Part shown: in pieces, positions 9,346 to 20,379 of the stretch
How the letters are laid out: the number at the start of each line of letters is the position of its first letter
Position numbering within the stretch: the stretch's first letter is position 1
Position numbers and translations under genes: made by a program
Notes under the pieces: generated by a model
The model's input: only the letters and a program-made list of their open reading frames with translations
The model's database searches: none
Told to the model about the DNA's origin: nothing
NCBI GenBank assembly: GCA_963920705.1
Contig: OY987237.1
Span: 5,734,601 to 5,798,600, forward strand
Direction: 5' to 3'
Length of the DNA stretch: 64,000 nucleotides
Source: Odiellus spinosus
Lineage: Eukaryota; Arthropoda; Arachnida; Opiliones; Phalangiidae

Positions 9346-12265
9346 ATTTTTTTTCTAATAGACCTTCTTAGGGTTGGTTTCGTGTCTTTTGATGATTCTC
9401 ATTGTTTTTGAGTATTAAAACTATCCAGAAATATTCAGCTGTACATAAAATATAAATTAGTGTAGAGATATTATTTTATTAGTAGAGGAAAAAATTAATT
9501 AACGAATCCTTGTTTAATTGTATTATACTTTTACTTTAACTAAGATGTCATATTTATTTTCTATATATTCACCCATTAAAGGCGAATGGTAGGAACTACA
9601 ATTAATTGAATCAAATTGGGGGGATGATGTTTTCGCTGAAGTAAGGGATATTTCATTAATTGGCCTATATATACCCAGATTTTCTTTCACTACAGCCAAT
9701 CAGTTTTATACATTTTATACATTATATGAAAGAGTTACAATGATTTTATCGAAAAGGGTCAGGAACTTGCTCTTTTTGTGTACGGGATTTTAGAATTTCT
9801 AAGAGATTTTTGAGATTCAAAAATCCATTGTACAATGAAAGTATATTTTCATCTAAAATTCCGACCAGACCTGTTAGGTTCAAAGTTGACAAAATTTATA
9901 CCAAAGCCTACTTTACTGAATCCTGATAAATAACAAATTGAAAAACAATTATCTTCGACGACTTACAACGACTAAATCTTTTATCAAATACAATTTCATA
10001 GAAGCAGGTGCTAAGTTGAATCTAATACGCAATAAGAAACATCATATTAGAAGTATTTTTGCAAACAGCATTTGAATCAAACCTAAGTATATGATAATGC
10101 GTATAATAGCAATCCATTATTATCTAAATCTCTGATGAGCAAATGAAGTAATTTCAGACTAACAATTCCCCGGCGAATACAATCTGACATTCGATTAGTT
10201 AATCAATTTCGAGCCAAAGAAAAAGAAAACCATAGCTATGTCAGCGAAATAACAAACCACTTTGGCTAAATATACACTTATCGGAATAAAAAAATAAACA
10301 TCGCTGTATTATTTCACCTTGACTTGATAGTGGGTATATAAGATAAGGAGATCTGAAGGAATTGTTTATGTAGGTACTTAGGTATAAAGTGATCGTAGCA
10401 TTGCGTGTAGTGCCAATTCAAGGTGAAATTAACTTTGTGATATCATTGAACTACGGTTTGCGCAATAGCGGAAGTAGAAACGGATTAACACGTAATGTTA
10501 ATTCTTATAAAGAAAAGTAGTAGCGCTCATAAAATATCTAGAACAGTGGTTTATAGTTGGACAAAGAGAATCGGATCGCAAACGTCACTGTCATCAACGC
10601 GATGCAGAAATGGAAGAGTAGTATTACCCAAACACTTGCCTAATTGGCAATATAAGACATAAACCTATTTATTATCGTGATTTGCCCTGATCTCGTACTT
10701 TCGTAAATAACCCCCCTAAACCCTAACATTTACCCATACATTTCCGAGTTATATTAAAAAAATTTTATCCCAACTGATATATTTACAGAATAGTCTGCGT
10801 CAGGTTAAAATTTTCGCGAGAGAATATGTACGAGTTTCAGGATTTCAGATTTGTTGGGGACTTGAAAGAATTGCTTGACATAAATTTGAAAGATTAGTGT
10901 TTTTTAGGGATTAGTTATGGATTTGAATATTTCTTCTCGATCTGATGTGTTTTGAAAGATTTGTTATAGATTTGAAGCTTTGTTTTGAGATTTGAAAGAT
11001 TTGAAGGTTGGTTGAGGAATTTGCTTCGATTTTGCAACACTTATAGATGGAACCTACCCATTTGGAAAACAAAAACACATCTACACTATTCCAAAATGAA
11101 TTTACTATGTGTACCATCTTCCCTCTAATCCCACACATTTGGTTTCTTAGAGACTGATGAAACCATAGAATTGTACCCTTTGTATTCAGAAAGTGAACTT
11201 GAATATGCGTTCACCCATTTAGAGTTAATAAAGTGAAAGGAAGTGAGAAAGGTATACGAGTAACTAGGTCATTACTCGTTTTTCCTCATCTTTTGCCATT
11301 CTCCCTGTTGCTAGTGAGCTTTGAAAAGGGTTATTGGCTGACATAGATGCCCTCTTTGGTTTCTATATTCTGATTCGGTGTAAAAATATATATGGTCTAA
11401 AAAAATTCCTTCCTTTTTGGCCACGCGCCGTCTAGTCTACTGATTCTCAATTTCCATCGCACACATTACGTAACAATATATTCTGAAATATATATATATA
11501 TAGACCAAGGGATGCCTGGGTTAAAAAATGGCTTAACCAATCCTTTAGCCCCATTTACATGGATGATGGACGAATGTTTGTTTCCACGAAGTTCTCGTTC
11601 ACAAGTTTCAAAATAATTTATTGATAAAAGGGTAAATTATTTCTTTGCGAAAGAGGAACAAGAATTGGGTATCATTCAAAATACTGGCAATTGTAGGGAT
11701 ACAAATAAAACGCAAATAGCTTGAAAACTTTACGACAGTGCTATGACATCAGAAGGTGTGTGAGTGGAACTTGGGATACTAAGTAATTTTTATCTTCTTT
11801 TCTATTGTAATTCTATCTTACATTTTTTTTCCGGTTACAGAGAAGGGACACAATGGGAATGAGAGCCGGTTTGGACTCGGGTCTTCTTATTGCTAAGGTT
11901 TTTTTTTATTTGATTTTACTAAAATGATGTCCTAAGTCGCGGGGCTGGCGTTGGAAACAAAATTCTGTTATCATTTTTTGGTGATGGGCTCATAGCTAGA
12001 GAAAATGTCTCGCCTTTCTTTCTAAGATGAAAAATGTCCTCAGGATGGACGAAAAAATCGGTAGAAGGGAGGGTTATATGGTACATACACACATTTCCCT
12101 CGTTCCGCGAATAAACTGAGTGCTTGTCACTTTTTGTACTCAAAACACGCGACCCAATAAGTGTTGAAAAACGTTTGTTTTTTATTCTGACTTCTCCAGA
12201 ACCACTGGTGGTATAATTTTATAACCTTGCACTATAGCTCATAAACACTATTTGGTCAATATAAC
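9346..12265. other. Long spacer without recognisable gene
   Basis: About 2.9 kb without a convincing gene. Degenerate GATTTGAAAGATTTG-like words at 10840-11020 form a weak imperfect repeat. A short TA run lies near 11490. Frames on the minus strand at 10911-11138 and 11919-12143 have no recognisable features. Confidence 0.4.
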
Positions 12266-12583
12266 CAAGAATCCATTCAGGTTCCATAAGAATATGGGAG
12301 GGCCGCGATTCAATAACCATCCTCCCAAAGTTTGTAGCAAAAGTTCGTCCGCTTCGAATCGATTTTTCAAGTAAATCGCTCCTGACATTATATTATTAAC
12401 CCGCGCCACTAACGACCTTGACATAATATTTTGGGCAATAAAAATGGAGCCGACCGAAAAAAGATCAAAGCGTACAAAAGTTGCGAAAATTGCAGACGAA
12501 CTTTTGTTACAAAGTTTGGGAGGATGGTACCAGAGGCTAAAGCTATGCTCCCATATTCTTATGGAACCTGAATGGATTCTTGA
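12266..12583. mobile_element. 318-bp CAAGAATCC element, 7-bp target duplication
   Basis: Inverted ends CAAGAATCCATTCAGGTTCC, similar inward for roughly 35 bp and then again after a gap (CCATCCTCCCAAA... and ACTTTTGT words). ATATAAC directly abuts both ends (12259-12265 and 12584-12590), an exact 7-bp duplication. A second copy, 316 bp, is at 51021-51336. The frames spanning it on both strands are repeat-derived. Confidence 0.88.
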
Positions 12584-13516
12584 TATAACTCTGTTCATAA
12601 TTGTGAATATGTAAATACATTGGAAGCATTTGCCATATCGGCACGTGACAAATTTTAACCACATTGTCTTATAAACACAAACAATAATATAAAAATATTA
12701 TTTAGTGAAAGTACTTAATCCATAAAGATCTACATTTTCTATGAAAATTATTAAAAACAGGCCAGCTGGCCTGTTTTATTTATAGGTGTCTCAAAATTTC
12801 ATTAGAAAAGTCTATGGAGATTTGTCTTATGAGGTGGAATTCTTTGTCATATTGATAACTGAGATATTCTTCTTCTTCTTCTTCTTCTTCTTCTTCTTCT
12901 CCCGACCGCGAGTCCGTTTCATTGAGAGTTTGCATTCGAGAGAGAAAAATATGTTAGGATCATGGGGGTACTCTATATTTTTCTATGTTTTTCTGATGAA
13001 TACTTCGACTGAGATAACAAAAGCTTTATAGATAACGTTGAAGCCCCGTGAAAGACGGCGTTTCATTCAGAGTTTGCATTCGAGAGAGAGAGAAATGTTG
13101 GGGTGTTCTATATTTTTTATACTTTTCTGATGTTGAATACTACGACTGAGATAACAAAAACTTTAGATAACGTTAAAGCGAAAGACGGAATAAGGAAACT
13201 ATTTTTTTAGTCAAAGCGAAAGACGGAATAAGGAAACTATTTTTTTAGTCTCTATATCTAAGAAACGCACGGAATGTTTTGTTGATAATGTTTTATTAAC
13301 AAAATTAGAATGATGTACCGTAGGGTAGATAAACTAGGGTATTTCACATTAGCCTCAATGATATATAGAGATGAGATTTCCAAAATGTCTTAGAAAAATG
13401 GACTCTGAGACAGATTTAATTAATTCATTAGTTTATAAAAATCGGCGGTGGGACACCACTCCCCCAGTAGGCCACTCTTTGTTAGTGGGCCCGTTTTTTA
13501 TCTTGCCTACTTTGGG

Positions 13517-13553
13517 TATAAAAGGCTAGGTATTCAGCGAAACAATATCATTT
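13517..13553 (+). promoter_or_regulatory. Core promoter of unit A1 (TATA plus initiator)
   Basis: TATAAAAG at 13517-13524 is followed by TCATTT at 13548-13553, which fits the arthropod initiator TCAKTY with its A about 33 bp from the TATA start. Spacing is that of a focused RNA polymerase II promoter. Confidence 0.5.
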
Positions 13554-13658
13554 GACTGCTTAATATCTCGACGTCAACTTGGAAGTATTGGTTAGTCATT
13601 ACTTTGAACTCCAAGGTGGAAGGATAGCGTCTCATCTTCATTAACTGAATGGCGTGCC

Positions 13659-13853
13659 ATGAAACACTCGTCCATCACATTGTCAGCAGTATCTACTTAT
13701 CATCTGCATAAGTCATTCTATGAAGAAACCTGCCTGCTAGAAAACCGCGCTATGCGTCAAGACTTTGAGGAAGTGGGAACCCTGAGCAAGAACTTCTACA
13801 TCGTCAGCCTGATCATTGCATACATGGAAATATTTATTTTAACCATCGCGTGA
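13659..13853 (+). CDS. Small 64-residue ORF of unit A1, function unknown
   Basis: I do not recognise this protein. The ATG has a good context (GCCATGA) and lies 109 bp after the predicted initiator. The first half is polar; the C-terminal 15-18 residues (NFYIVSLI then IAYMEIFILTIA) are hydrophobic and could span a membrane or be a truncated segment. Codons from about 13765 to 13815 favour C/G at the third position, unlike the surrounding A+T-rich DNA, which suggests descent from a real coding exon, perhaps captured host sequence. A1 also has an upstream ATG at 13649 in another frame, 20 codons long; A2 and A3 read CTGG there. AATAAA lies 15 bases after the stop. It could equally be a non-coding transcript or a gene fragment. 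Confidence 0.35.
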   Translation: MKHSSITLSAVSTYHLHKSFYEETCLLENRAMRQDFEEVGTLSKNFYIVSLIIAYMEIFILTIA

Positions 13854-13867
13854 ATTACGCTTGACTA

Positions 13868-13873
13868 AATAAA
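13868..13873 (+). terminator. Polyadenylation signal of unit A1
   Basis: AATAAA 15 bases after the stop codon, followed about 15-25 bases later by a GT-rich stretch (GAGGTGTTTTTATTT), the usual arrangement of a 3' end. Confidence 0.45.
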
Positions 13874-14035
13874 TCATATTTGTTATAGAGGTGTTTTTAT
13901 TTCAATGTCACACATACTTGTTATTTTAAAACCTTTAACTAAGGGATTCTGGTCTCTTGTTTACATTTTTAGGTTTTCGGCAATATGGGTATCTAATTTT
14001 AGGAATTCCTGAAAAACTGTTACCCACCTATATTA

Positions 14036-14729
14036 AAAACAGGCCAGCTGGCCTGTTTTATTTATAGGTGTCTCAAAATTTCATTAGAAAAGTCTATGGA
14101 AATTTGTCTTATGAGGTGGAATCTTTTTTGTCAATGATAACTGAGGTTTTCTCCTTCTTCTTCTTCTTCTTCTTCTTCTTCTTCTTCTTCTTCGTCCGAC
14201 CGCGAGTCCGTTTCATTGAGTGTTTGCATTCGAGAGAGAAAAATTGTTAGGCTCGTGGGGGTACTCTATATTTTTCTATACGTTTCGGATTAATACTAAG
14301 ACTGAGATAACAAAAGCTGTAGATAAGGTTGAAACACCGTGAAAGACGGCGTTTCATTGGGAGTTTGCATTAGAAAGAGAGAAATGTGTTAGATTTACAA
14401 GGGTGTTCTATTATATTTTTATTATACTTTTATTATGTTGAATACTAGGACTGAATAACAGTAGCTTTGATTACGTTGGATAGGAAGACGGATAAAAAGA
14501 TAACGTTGGTGTATGCAGTTGAATAAAAAACTTGTGTCTAATTAAATATAAATAATAAAGCAGAACGCGAGAGATACAAACGATATATGTTTTGGTTTAA
14601 AAGATGTAGGACGATGCCTAGAATTCTACGTATTGAGTCAAATGCAAAACAGTGTTTTTAACGTTTATAGTGCGTATTGAATTTTTTTTATCAATGATTA
14701 TAAGCCACAGGGTACATAAACTTGTATTA
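14036..14729 (+). repeat. Composite repeat unit B1
   Basis: Starts with the same palindrome (14036-14059) and microsatellite-bearing lead-in as A, but with a longer CTT run followed by CGTCCGACC, and diverged downstream repeats. It lacks the promoter/ORF half. It ends with CCACAGGGTACATAAACTTG just before A2; that tail corresponds to the part of A preceding its promoter region. Confidence 0.8.
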
Positions 14730-15495
14730 AAAACAGGCCAGCTGGCCTGTTTTATTTATAGGTGTCTCAAAAACTCATTAGAAAAGTCTATGGAGATTTG
14801 TCTTATGAGGTGGAATTCTTTGTCATATTGATAACTGAGATATTCTTCTTCTTCTTCTTCTTCTTCTTCTTCTTCTTCTCCCGACCGCGAGTCCGTTTCA
14901 TTGAGAGTTTGCATTCGAGAGAGAAAAATATGTTAGGATCATGGGGGTACTCTATATTTTTCTATGTTTTTCTGATGAATACTTCGACTGAGATAACAAA
15001 AGCTTTATAGATAACGTTGAAGCCCCGTGAAAGACGGCGTTTCATTCAGAGTTTGCATTCGAGAGAGAGAGAAATGTTGGGGTGTTCTATATTTTTTATA
15101 CTTTTCTGATGTTGAATACTACGACTGAGATAACAAAAACTTTAGATAACGTTAAAGCGAAAGACGGAATAAGGAAACTATTTTTTTAGTCAAAGCGAAA
15201 GACGGAATAAGGAAACTATTTTTTTAGTCTCTATATCTAAGAAACGCACGGAATGTTTTGTTGATAATGTTTTATTAACAAAATTAGAATGATGTACCGT
15301 AGGGTAGATAAACTAGGGTATTTCACATTAGCCTCAATGATATATAGAGATGAGATTTCCAAAATGTCTTAGAAAAATGGACTCTGAGACAGATTTAATT
15401 AATTCATTAGTTTATAAAAATCGGCGGTGGGACACCACTCCCCCAGTAGGCCACTCTTTGTTAGTGGGCCCGTTTTTTATCTTGCCTACTTTGGG

Positions 15496-15532
15496 TATAA
15501 AAGGCTAGGTATTCAGCGAAACAATATCATTT
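15496..15532 (+). promoter_or_regulatory. Core promoter of unit A2
   Basis: TATAAAAG at 15496-15503 with TCATTT at 15527-15532, identical in arrangement to A1. Confidence 0.5.
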
Positions 15533-15637
15533 GACTGCTTAATATCTCGACGTCAACTTGGAAGTATTGGTTAGTCATTACTTTGAACTCCAAGGTGGAA
15601 GGATAGCGTCTCATCTTCATTAACTGACTGGCGTGCC

Positions 15638-15832
15638 ATGAAACACTCGTCCATCACATTGTCAGCAGTATCTACTTATCATCTGCATAAGTCATTCTAT
15701 GAAGAAACCTGCCTGCTAGAAAACCGCGCTATGCGTCAAGACTTTGAGGAAGTGGGAACCCTGAGCAAGAACTTCTACATCGTCAGCCTGATCATTGCAT
15801 ACATGGAAATATTTATTTTAACCATCGCGTGA
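15638..15832 (+). CDS. Small 64-residue ORF of unit A2
   Basis: Identical in translation to the ORF of A1. The out-of-frame upstream ATG of A1 is absent (CTGACTGGCG). AATAAA follows at 15847-15852. Function unknown; see A1 for the codon-use argument and alternatives. Confidence 0.35.
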   Translation: MKHSSITLSAVSTYHLHKSFYEETCLLENRAMRQDFEEVGTLSKNFYIVSLIIAYMEIFILTIA

Positions 15833-15846
15833 ATTACGCTTGACTA

Positions 15847-15852
15847 AATAAA
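15847..15852 (+). terminator. Polyadenylation signal of unit A2
   Basis: AATAAA with the same downstream GT-rich stretch as in A1. Confidence 0.45.
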
Positions 15853-16014
15853 TCATATTTGTTATAGAGGTGTTTTTATTTCAATGTCACACATACTTGT
15901 TATTTTAAAACCTTTAACTAAGGGATACTGGTCTCTTGTTTACATTTTTAGGTTTTCGGCAATATGGGTATCTAATTTTAGGAATTCCTGAAAAACTGTT
16001 ACCCACCTATATTA

Positions 16015-16663
16015 AAAACAGGCCAGCTGGCCTGTTTTATTTATAGGTGTCTCAAAATTTCATTAGAAAAGTCTATGGAGATTTGTCTTATGAGGTGGAA
16101 TCTTTTTTGTCAATGATAACTGAGGTTTTCTCCTTCTTCTTCTTCTTCTTCTTCTTCTTCTTCTTCTTCTTCGTCCGACCGCGAGTCCGTTTCATTGAGT
16201 GTTTGCATTCGAGAGAGAAAAATTGTTAGGCTCGTGGGGGTACTCTATATTTTTCTATACGTTTCGGATTAATACTAAGACTGAGATAACAAAAGCTGTA
16301 GATAAGGTTGAAACACCGTGAAAGACGGCGTTTCATTGGGAGTTTGCATTAGAAAGAGAGAAATGTTAGATTTACAAGGGTGTTCTATTATATTTTTATT
16401 ATACTTTTATTATGTTGAATACTAGGACTGAATAACAGTAGCTTTGATTACGTTGGATAGGAAGACGGATAAAAAGATAACGTTGGTGTATGCAGTTGAA
16501 TAAAAAACTTGTGTCTAATTAAATATAAATAATAAAGCAGAACGCGAGAGATACAAACGATATATGTTTTGGTTTAAAAGATGTAGGACGATGCCTAGAA
16601 TTCTACGTATTGAGTCAAATGCAAAACAGTGTTTTTAACGTTTATAGTGCGTATTGAATTTTT
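16015..16663 (+). repeat. Composite repeat unit B2, interrupted
   Basis: Near-identical to B1; palindrome at 16015-16038. Its sequence stops inside the TTTTTTTT run that precedes ATCAATGATT in B1 and resumes at 20307, so a 3.64-kb insertion splits it. Confidence 0.8.
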
Positions 16664-16698
16664 ACCTCCCCGACTGAACTTTAGTTCAGGGGGAGGTG

Positions 16699-17215
16699 TT
16701 ACACTGATCGTGTCTGTGTGTCTGTGTGTGTGTCACTTCTCACTTCCTGTGTAAACGGAAGTCACGTGACCTGGCTCGTGGAGCCAAAAGTCTAGAGACG
16801 TAATCATACCAGCTTATCGTTCAATTCCGGGGAATTACCTCCTTTAAGCGTGGCTGCCACATAGAGTTTCAGGTGTCGTGCAAAGACATACAACAGGACG
16901 TCTCCCATTGCACATCATCGCCTTCCACCATCCACTTTATGGTCGAACCTCGATGCTGAACAGGCGAAGGCGATTACAAGCAGTGGGACGTCTCCCACTG
17001 TCATAATCACCTCCGACCATCCCCACAACAAGGTCCAACCTCCAGTTTCCGATCTCAGCGTTCCATACTAGCGAGGCGTCCCCCACTAGTACAGTTCACA
17101 TCAACCTTCCACTGACTCCAAACATCGCCCCACCAATGGGTAAATTGCGTCGCCAAGCGCCTAGAGATCAAGAATCAGCAAGACATTGAAAGGGGGGGGT
17201 TTTCCCCCTAACTTC
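16699..17215. repeat. C+G-rich block with three degenerate ~90-bp repeats
   Basis: Clearly C+G-richer than its surroundings. It opens with a short TGTCTGTGTG microsatellite. Three repeats each carry a near-palindromic word of the form CAGTGGGACGTCTCCCACTG (the others read AGGACGTCTCCCATTG and ACTAGCGAGGCGTCCCCCAC) followed by a CACCTTCCACCATCC-like stretch. It ends in a GGGGGGG/CCCCC hairpin near 17190. No useful open frame. Confidence 0.6.
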
Positions 17216-17755
17216 ATGGCCACCACGCACGGTTACTTCAATTAATATAGGCCTTCGAACGGTTTATATAGCATCTTTTTGGAACGAATGCAAATTAGCC
17301 TCATGGTGTGATATCGATAGGGAAATGAAACACAATATTAATTTATATTATAAATAAAAATATCGGGATGGTTAAATTTAATCTAATTAATAAGAAAGTC
17401 GAAAAATTAATTTAAAATTCGAGATAGTTTAGAAGTTATTTGAGAATTTGTGCAAAAATTTAAAGAAATTTGACCGATTAATGGCAGTTTGAGTTGGCAG
17501 CATGCGCCTAAGCTATTTTCCATATATATCATTTACTCGAAAAAGCAAAGGTATAACGGGTAGTATAGGCTTATCTCTGGTGCAAACTTAGGGTGGATTG
17601 AAGAATATAAATAAAGGTGCGTTTACACGGGTATGGAAGATTGAAATGACATAATTTAGATAAGCGATAAAGGCGCGTTCACAGGGATAAATTTATGATT
17701 ATAAGGACATTGGAAATTGTTATTAATATATTTTTGGTTCATTTCGATTGAATTA

Positions 17756-18960
17756 TAAGGGAATCAGCTTTATTTACCGGGATAAACTGTTTTCTTCTAG
17801 CGAAGTTGGAAACAGTATGTAGGAACTTGGCTATAAAAAGAAGTTTCTAGCTCGCATTTTCAATTAAAGTTTTTCAATTTCTCGCCCGTTTCCGATACTG
17901 CATAAAGCACTAAAACTTCGTTAATGAGTTCGATTTCTCGCTCATTTGCGAAAATGTCGCGTGTACGTGAGGGTATAATTCACGAGAAACGGTGGATTTG
18001 CAGAAAATTCTTCATTAATGTTTGTAATTTCTCGCCAGTAAATGTCTAAGTGACTTCCTTGCCTCTATCTGTTCATTAGTATGCGCAAAATAAAGTCGCT
18101 TAATCTGATTGGATATGTCATAAATTCGCGCCAGACTTTTATTTTGACGTTTAATTTCGACCTTTAGAGTATACTTAAAAACGAGGCAAATGGTGAGGCA
18201 GGGTTAAAATTCTAATTAATTGATTGGAACTTAATAAGAGCTTCGATTTTACTCGATTCAACTTTAACCAGTTCAAGGGGAATTGCAATACACCATGGTG
18301 TATAAGATTTAAAGGTGAGGCTGATTGATACAAAATGTTAAACCACTTAAGAAAAATTATAGTCGTGAAACTCTCCTTGAACAGAAGTAGAGTAGGTTTC
18401 ACGTGTATTTGTGACTAGCGTAAAATCGAGTTTGCCAGCACGCGAGTATGTTTAACTCCCTAAATTTAAAGTCGGAAACCCTTTTCTCAAGAATATCAAA
18501 ATCGCTTTGATATTCTTGGGAGAATCAGCTTTATGTATGGGGAATTACTGTAATCTTTGGCAAACTTGCGAACAGTAGCGTAAGAATTGGTTTTAAGAAC
18601 TAGCACGGTCTTTCAAATTATTTTGTAGAATTCTCGCGCGTGTGCAGATCGAACCAGGTAATTCGTGCCATAATTTACAGTTGACGAACTTTCTTAAACC
18701 GGATTGACATTGAAATTTCTCGTGTTTTATTTGGTATATCTGATATGGTTGACCATAGAGTGAAATGTAGAAAGAGTGGGGAAGAGAGTCATGTGATTGG
18801 ATCTCTTAATAAGTTTTAACTAAATTTCATACATTTCTGCACATGAATTTAATGTTAATCTCAGTAGAACACGGCTTTTAAGGCCTACTGTCGTGTATTT
18901 CCTGGAACGTTTTAGCTAGTGTGGAGTCACGTAAAATGACATTTGTTTCACAACTTGGTA
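17756..18960. repeat. Degenerate ~760-bp tandem duplication inside the insertion
   Basis: AATCAGCTTTAT recurs at about 17760 and 18520, followed in the same order by AACAGTA, AGAATT..TCTCGC, CTTAATAAG, GTGTATTT and AGCG/GTAAAAT words. The two halves are strongly diverged. Confidence 0.4.
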
Positions 18961-20306
18961 TATTTTTACTCAGGTCCACCCTGTCAGAAAAAAATTATAA
19001 AAAATTGATGGTGGGGCCAAAAAAGAGACATCCCTTCCTCACTCAAAGCATTATACCTCAAAAACATGCGTTTTAAGACGTGGGCTTATAAGGTATCTGT
19101 AGGTCGTGTAGCACCAAAAAGCGAAATTGCACGTCACAGTCCGTAGTATAGCGTGTTATGCGGAAAGCTAATTCGTTAATTGTTTTTTATTGAATGTGTT
19201 TACTTATTGTTATTTAGGCGATACCGAGGTAAAACTTGATTTTGATCAAACATTTTGCCTAATAGCGTTACTTGGGCGACAAATACTCTAGTTTTCTAAA
19301 CGGCGATATGTTTTTACTGGAAGACCTTGACCTTGCTTATCTAAATTTAAATTTATTGAACGTTAAATCGTTTCATTTTTTTTTTGAAATCTTCGACTAA
19401 GCTTGTTCTCTCGAGATTTTGCTGGTTGAAATTTTAAACTGAGTTTCATTGGTTTGAATACGATTTATTGGTAAGAAAAAATTTTGAATTTGAATTATTT
19501 TTTTTAATGTTATAGATTTTAATACATTAAAATATCCATTTCTTAGGATATTTTCGTTCAATCGAGTTGTACAAAGATTACCCTTTATTGAAAAATTTAA
19601 ATTTGTTATATTATTATTCTATTGTTTTGAACTCACTCTTTAGTAGTGGTAAGAGACATATTTTTGATTTGTTTTACTTCGTTCATTTGATATTTTATTT
19701 GATAATTTTTCTGCGCTTAAATTGTTTCGTGTAAAGGCTAATTTTACACATTACTGAAGATTGCTAATTTCATTTGTTTAGTTTTAATATTGTTTTTGGG
19801 ACTGGAATATTTATTTTGAAATCAAAGCGGTTATCCGATTTATTTTTCCTCTTATTTTCTAGTTAATTTTGGTTTTGCGTAGTCAGTAATTTTACGCATT
19901 ATTGAATCTCCGATTTATTAATTGATGGATTTGAATATTTTACCTCAACCACCTTGATAAAATAGTAGGCAAGTTTTTCTCCTATTTTGAGATCAATTTT
20001 TTTAAACTTCTATATATTAGCGAGATTCGGGACTCCCTGACTTAATTTCGCTGTAGCCGAGGCGTTTACGCTAGCGGTGAACACTCTCGCTTGTGCGAGA
20101 AAAATAAAAACTTGCTCGCTCCTGCCAAGCGAGATACCGTTTTTATTAAAGCGAGTTTTGTCAAGGTTAGTTAAAACCTTTTTGGCTTCCAATGTTAATC
20201 TTGCTCCCTATGCACAGACACACTTTTCGTCAATTTGAATAATGTAGGTAAGGTTAGGTTAGATCACGTGGGTGTCGGGGAGGTACTATTTTGGTTTCCC
20301 AACTTG

Positions 20307-20379
20307 TTTTTTATCAATGATTATAAGCCACAGGGTACATAAACTTGTATATTATACAATAGCCCAAATGGTATATAAC
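20307..20379 (+). repeat. Tail of unit B2 after the insertion
   Basis: Resumes with TATCAATGATTATAAGCC and CACAGGGTACATAAACTTG as in B1, then continues past the point where B1 is cut, into the C unit. Confidence 0.75.

Larger units (their letters stand above)
12754..14035 (+). repeat. Composite repeat unit A1
   Basis: Starts with the 24-bp palindrome containing ACAGGCCAGCTGGCCTGT (12754-12777), then a lead-in shared with B, a CTT microsatellite (about 12869-12900), and two degenerate ~150-bp repeats marked by GAGTTTGCATTCGAGAGA and GACTGAGATAACAAAA. A 33-bp tandem duplication (AAGCGAAAGACGGAATAAGG) follows near 13170-13250. The 3' half holds the small transcription unit at 13517-13873. Nearly identical to A2 and A3. 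Confidence 0.85.
14730..16014 (+). repeat. Composite repeat unit A2 (tandem duplicate of A1)
   Basis: Near-identical to A1 along its whole length, with offset 1,976-1,979 bp. Palindrome at 14730-14753. Early difference: AAACTCATT where A1 has AATTTCATT. High identity implies a recent duplication of the A+B pair. Confidence 0.85.
16664..20306. mobile_element. 3,643-bp insertion of unknown type in unit B2
   Basis: Boundaries come from comparing B1 (uninterrupted) with B2. Five Ts remain on the left and six on the right where B1 has eight, so a 3-bp TTT duplication is possible. The left edge is a hairpin (16664-16697) built on ACCTCCC...GGGAGGT. An inverted TACCTCCCCGAC copy lies near the right edge (20274-20285) but not at it. 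A C+G-rich structured part (16699-17215) is followed by 2.8 kb of A+T-rich text with no transposase or other gene. Superfamily not assignable: neither clean inverted ends nor canonical Helitron ends are seen. Confidence 0.7.

Noticed and set aside
9587..9596. ATTAAAGGCG as another TTAA-element end
   Set aside because: Only TTAAAGG matches; no further similarity and no partner end.
12786..13031. Open frame with a polyphenylalanine tract just after each palindrome (also at 14068, 14762, 16047, 23732)
   Set aside because: It begins with GTG, not ATG, and the F run is the translated CTT microsatellite; the frame differs between units and looks non-coding.
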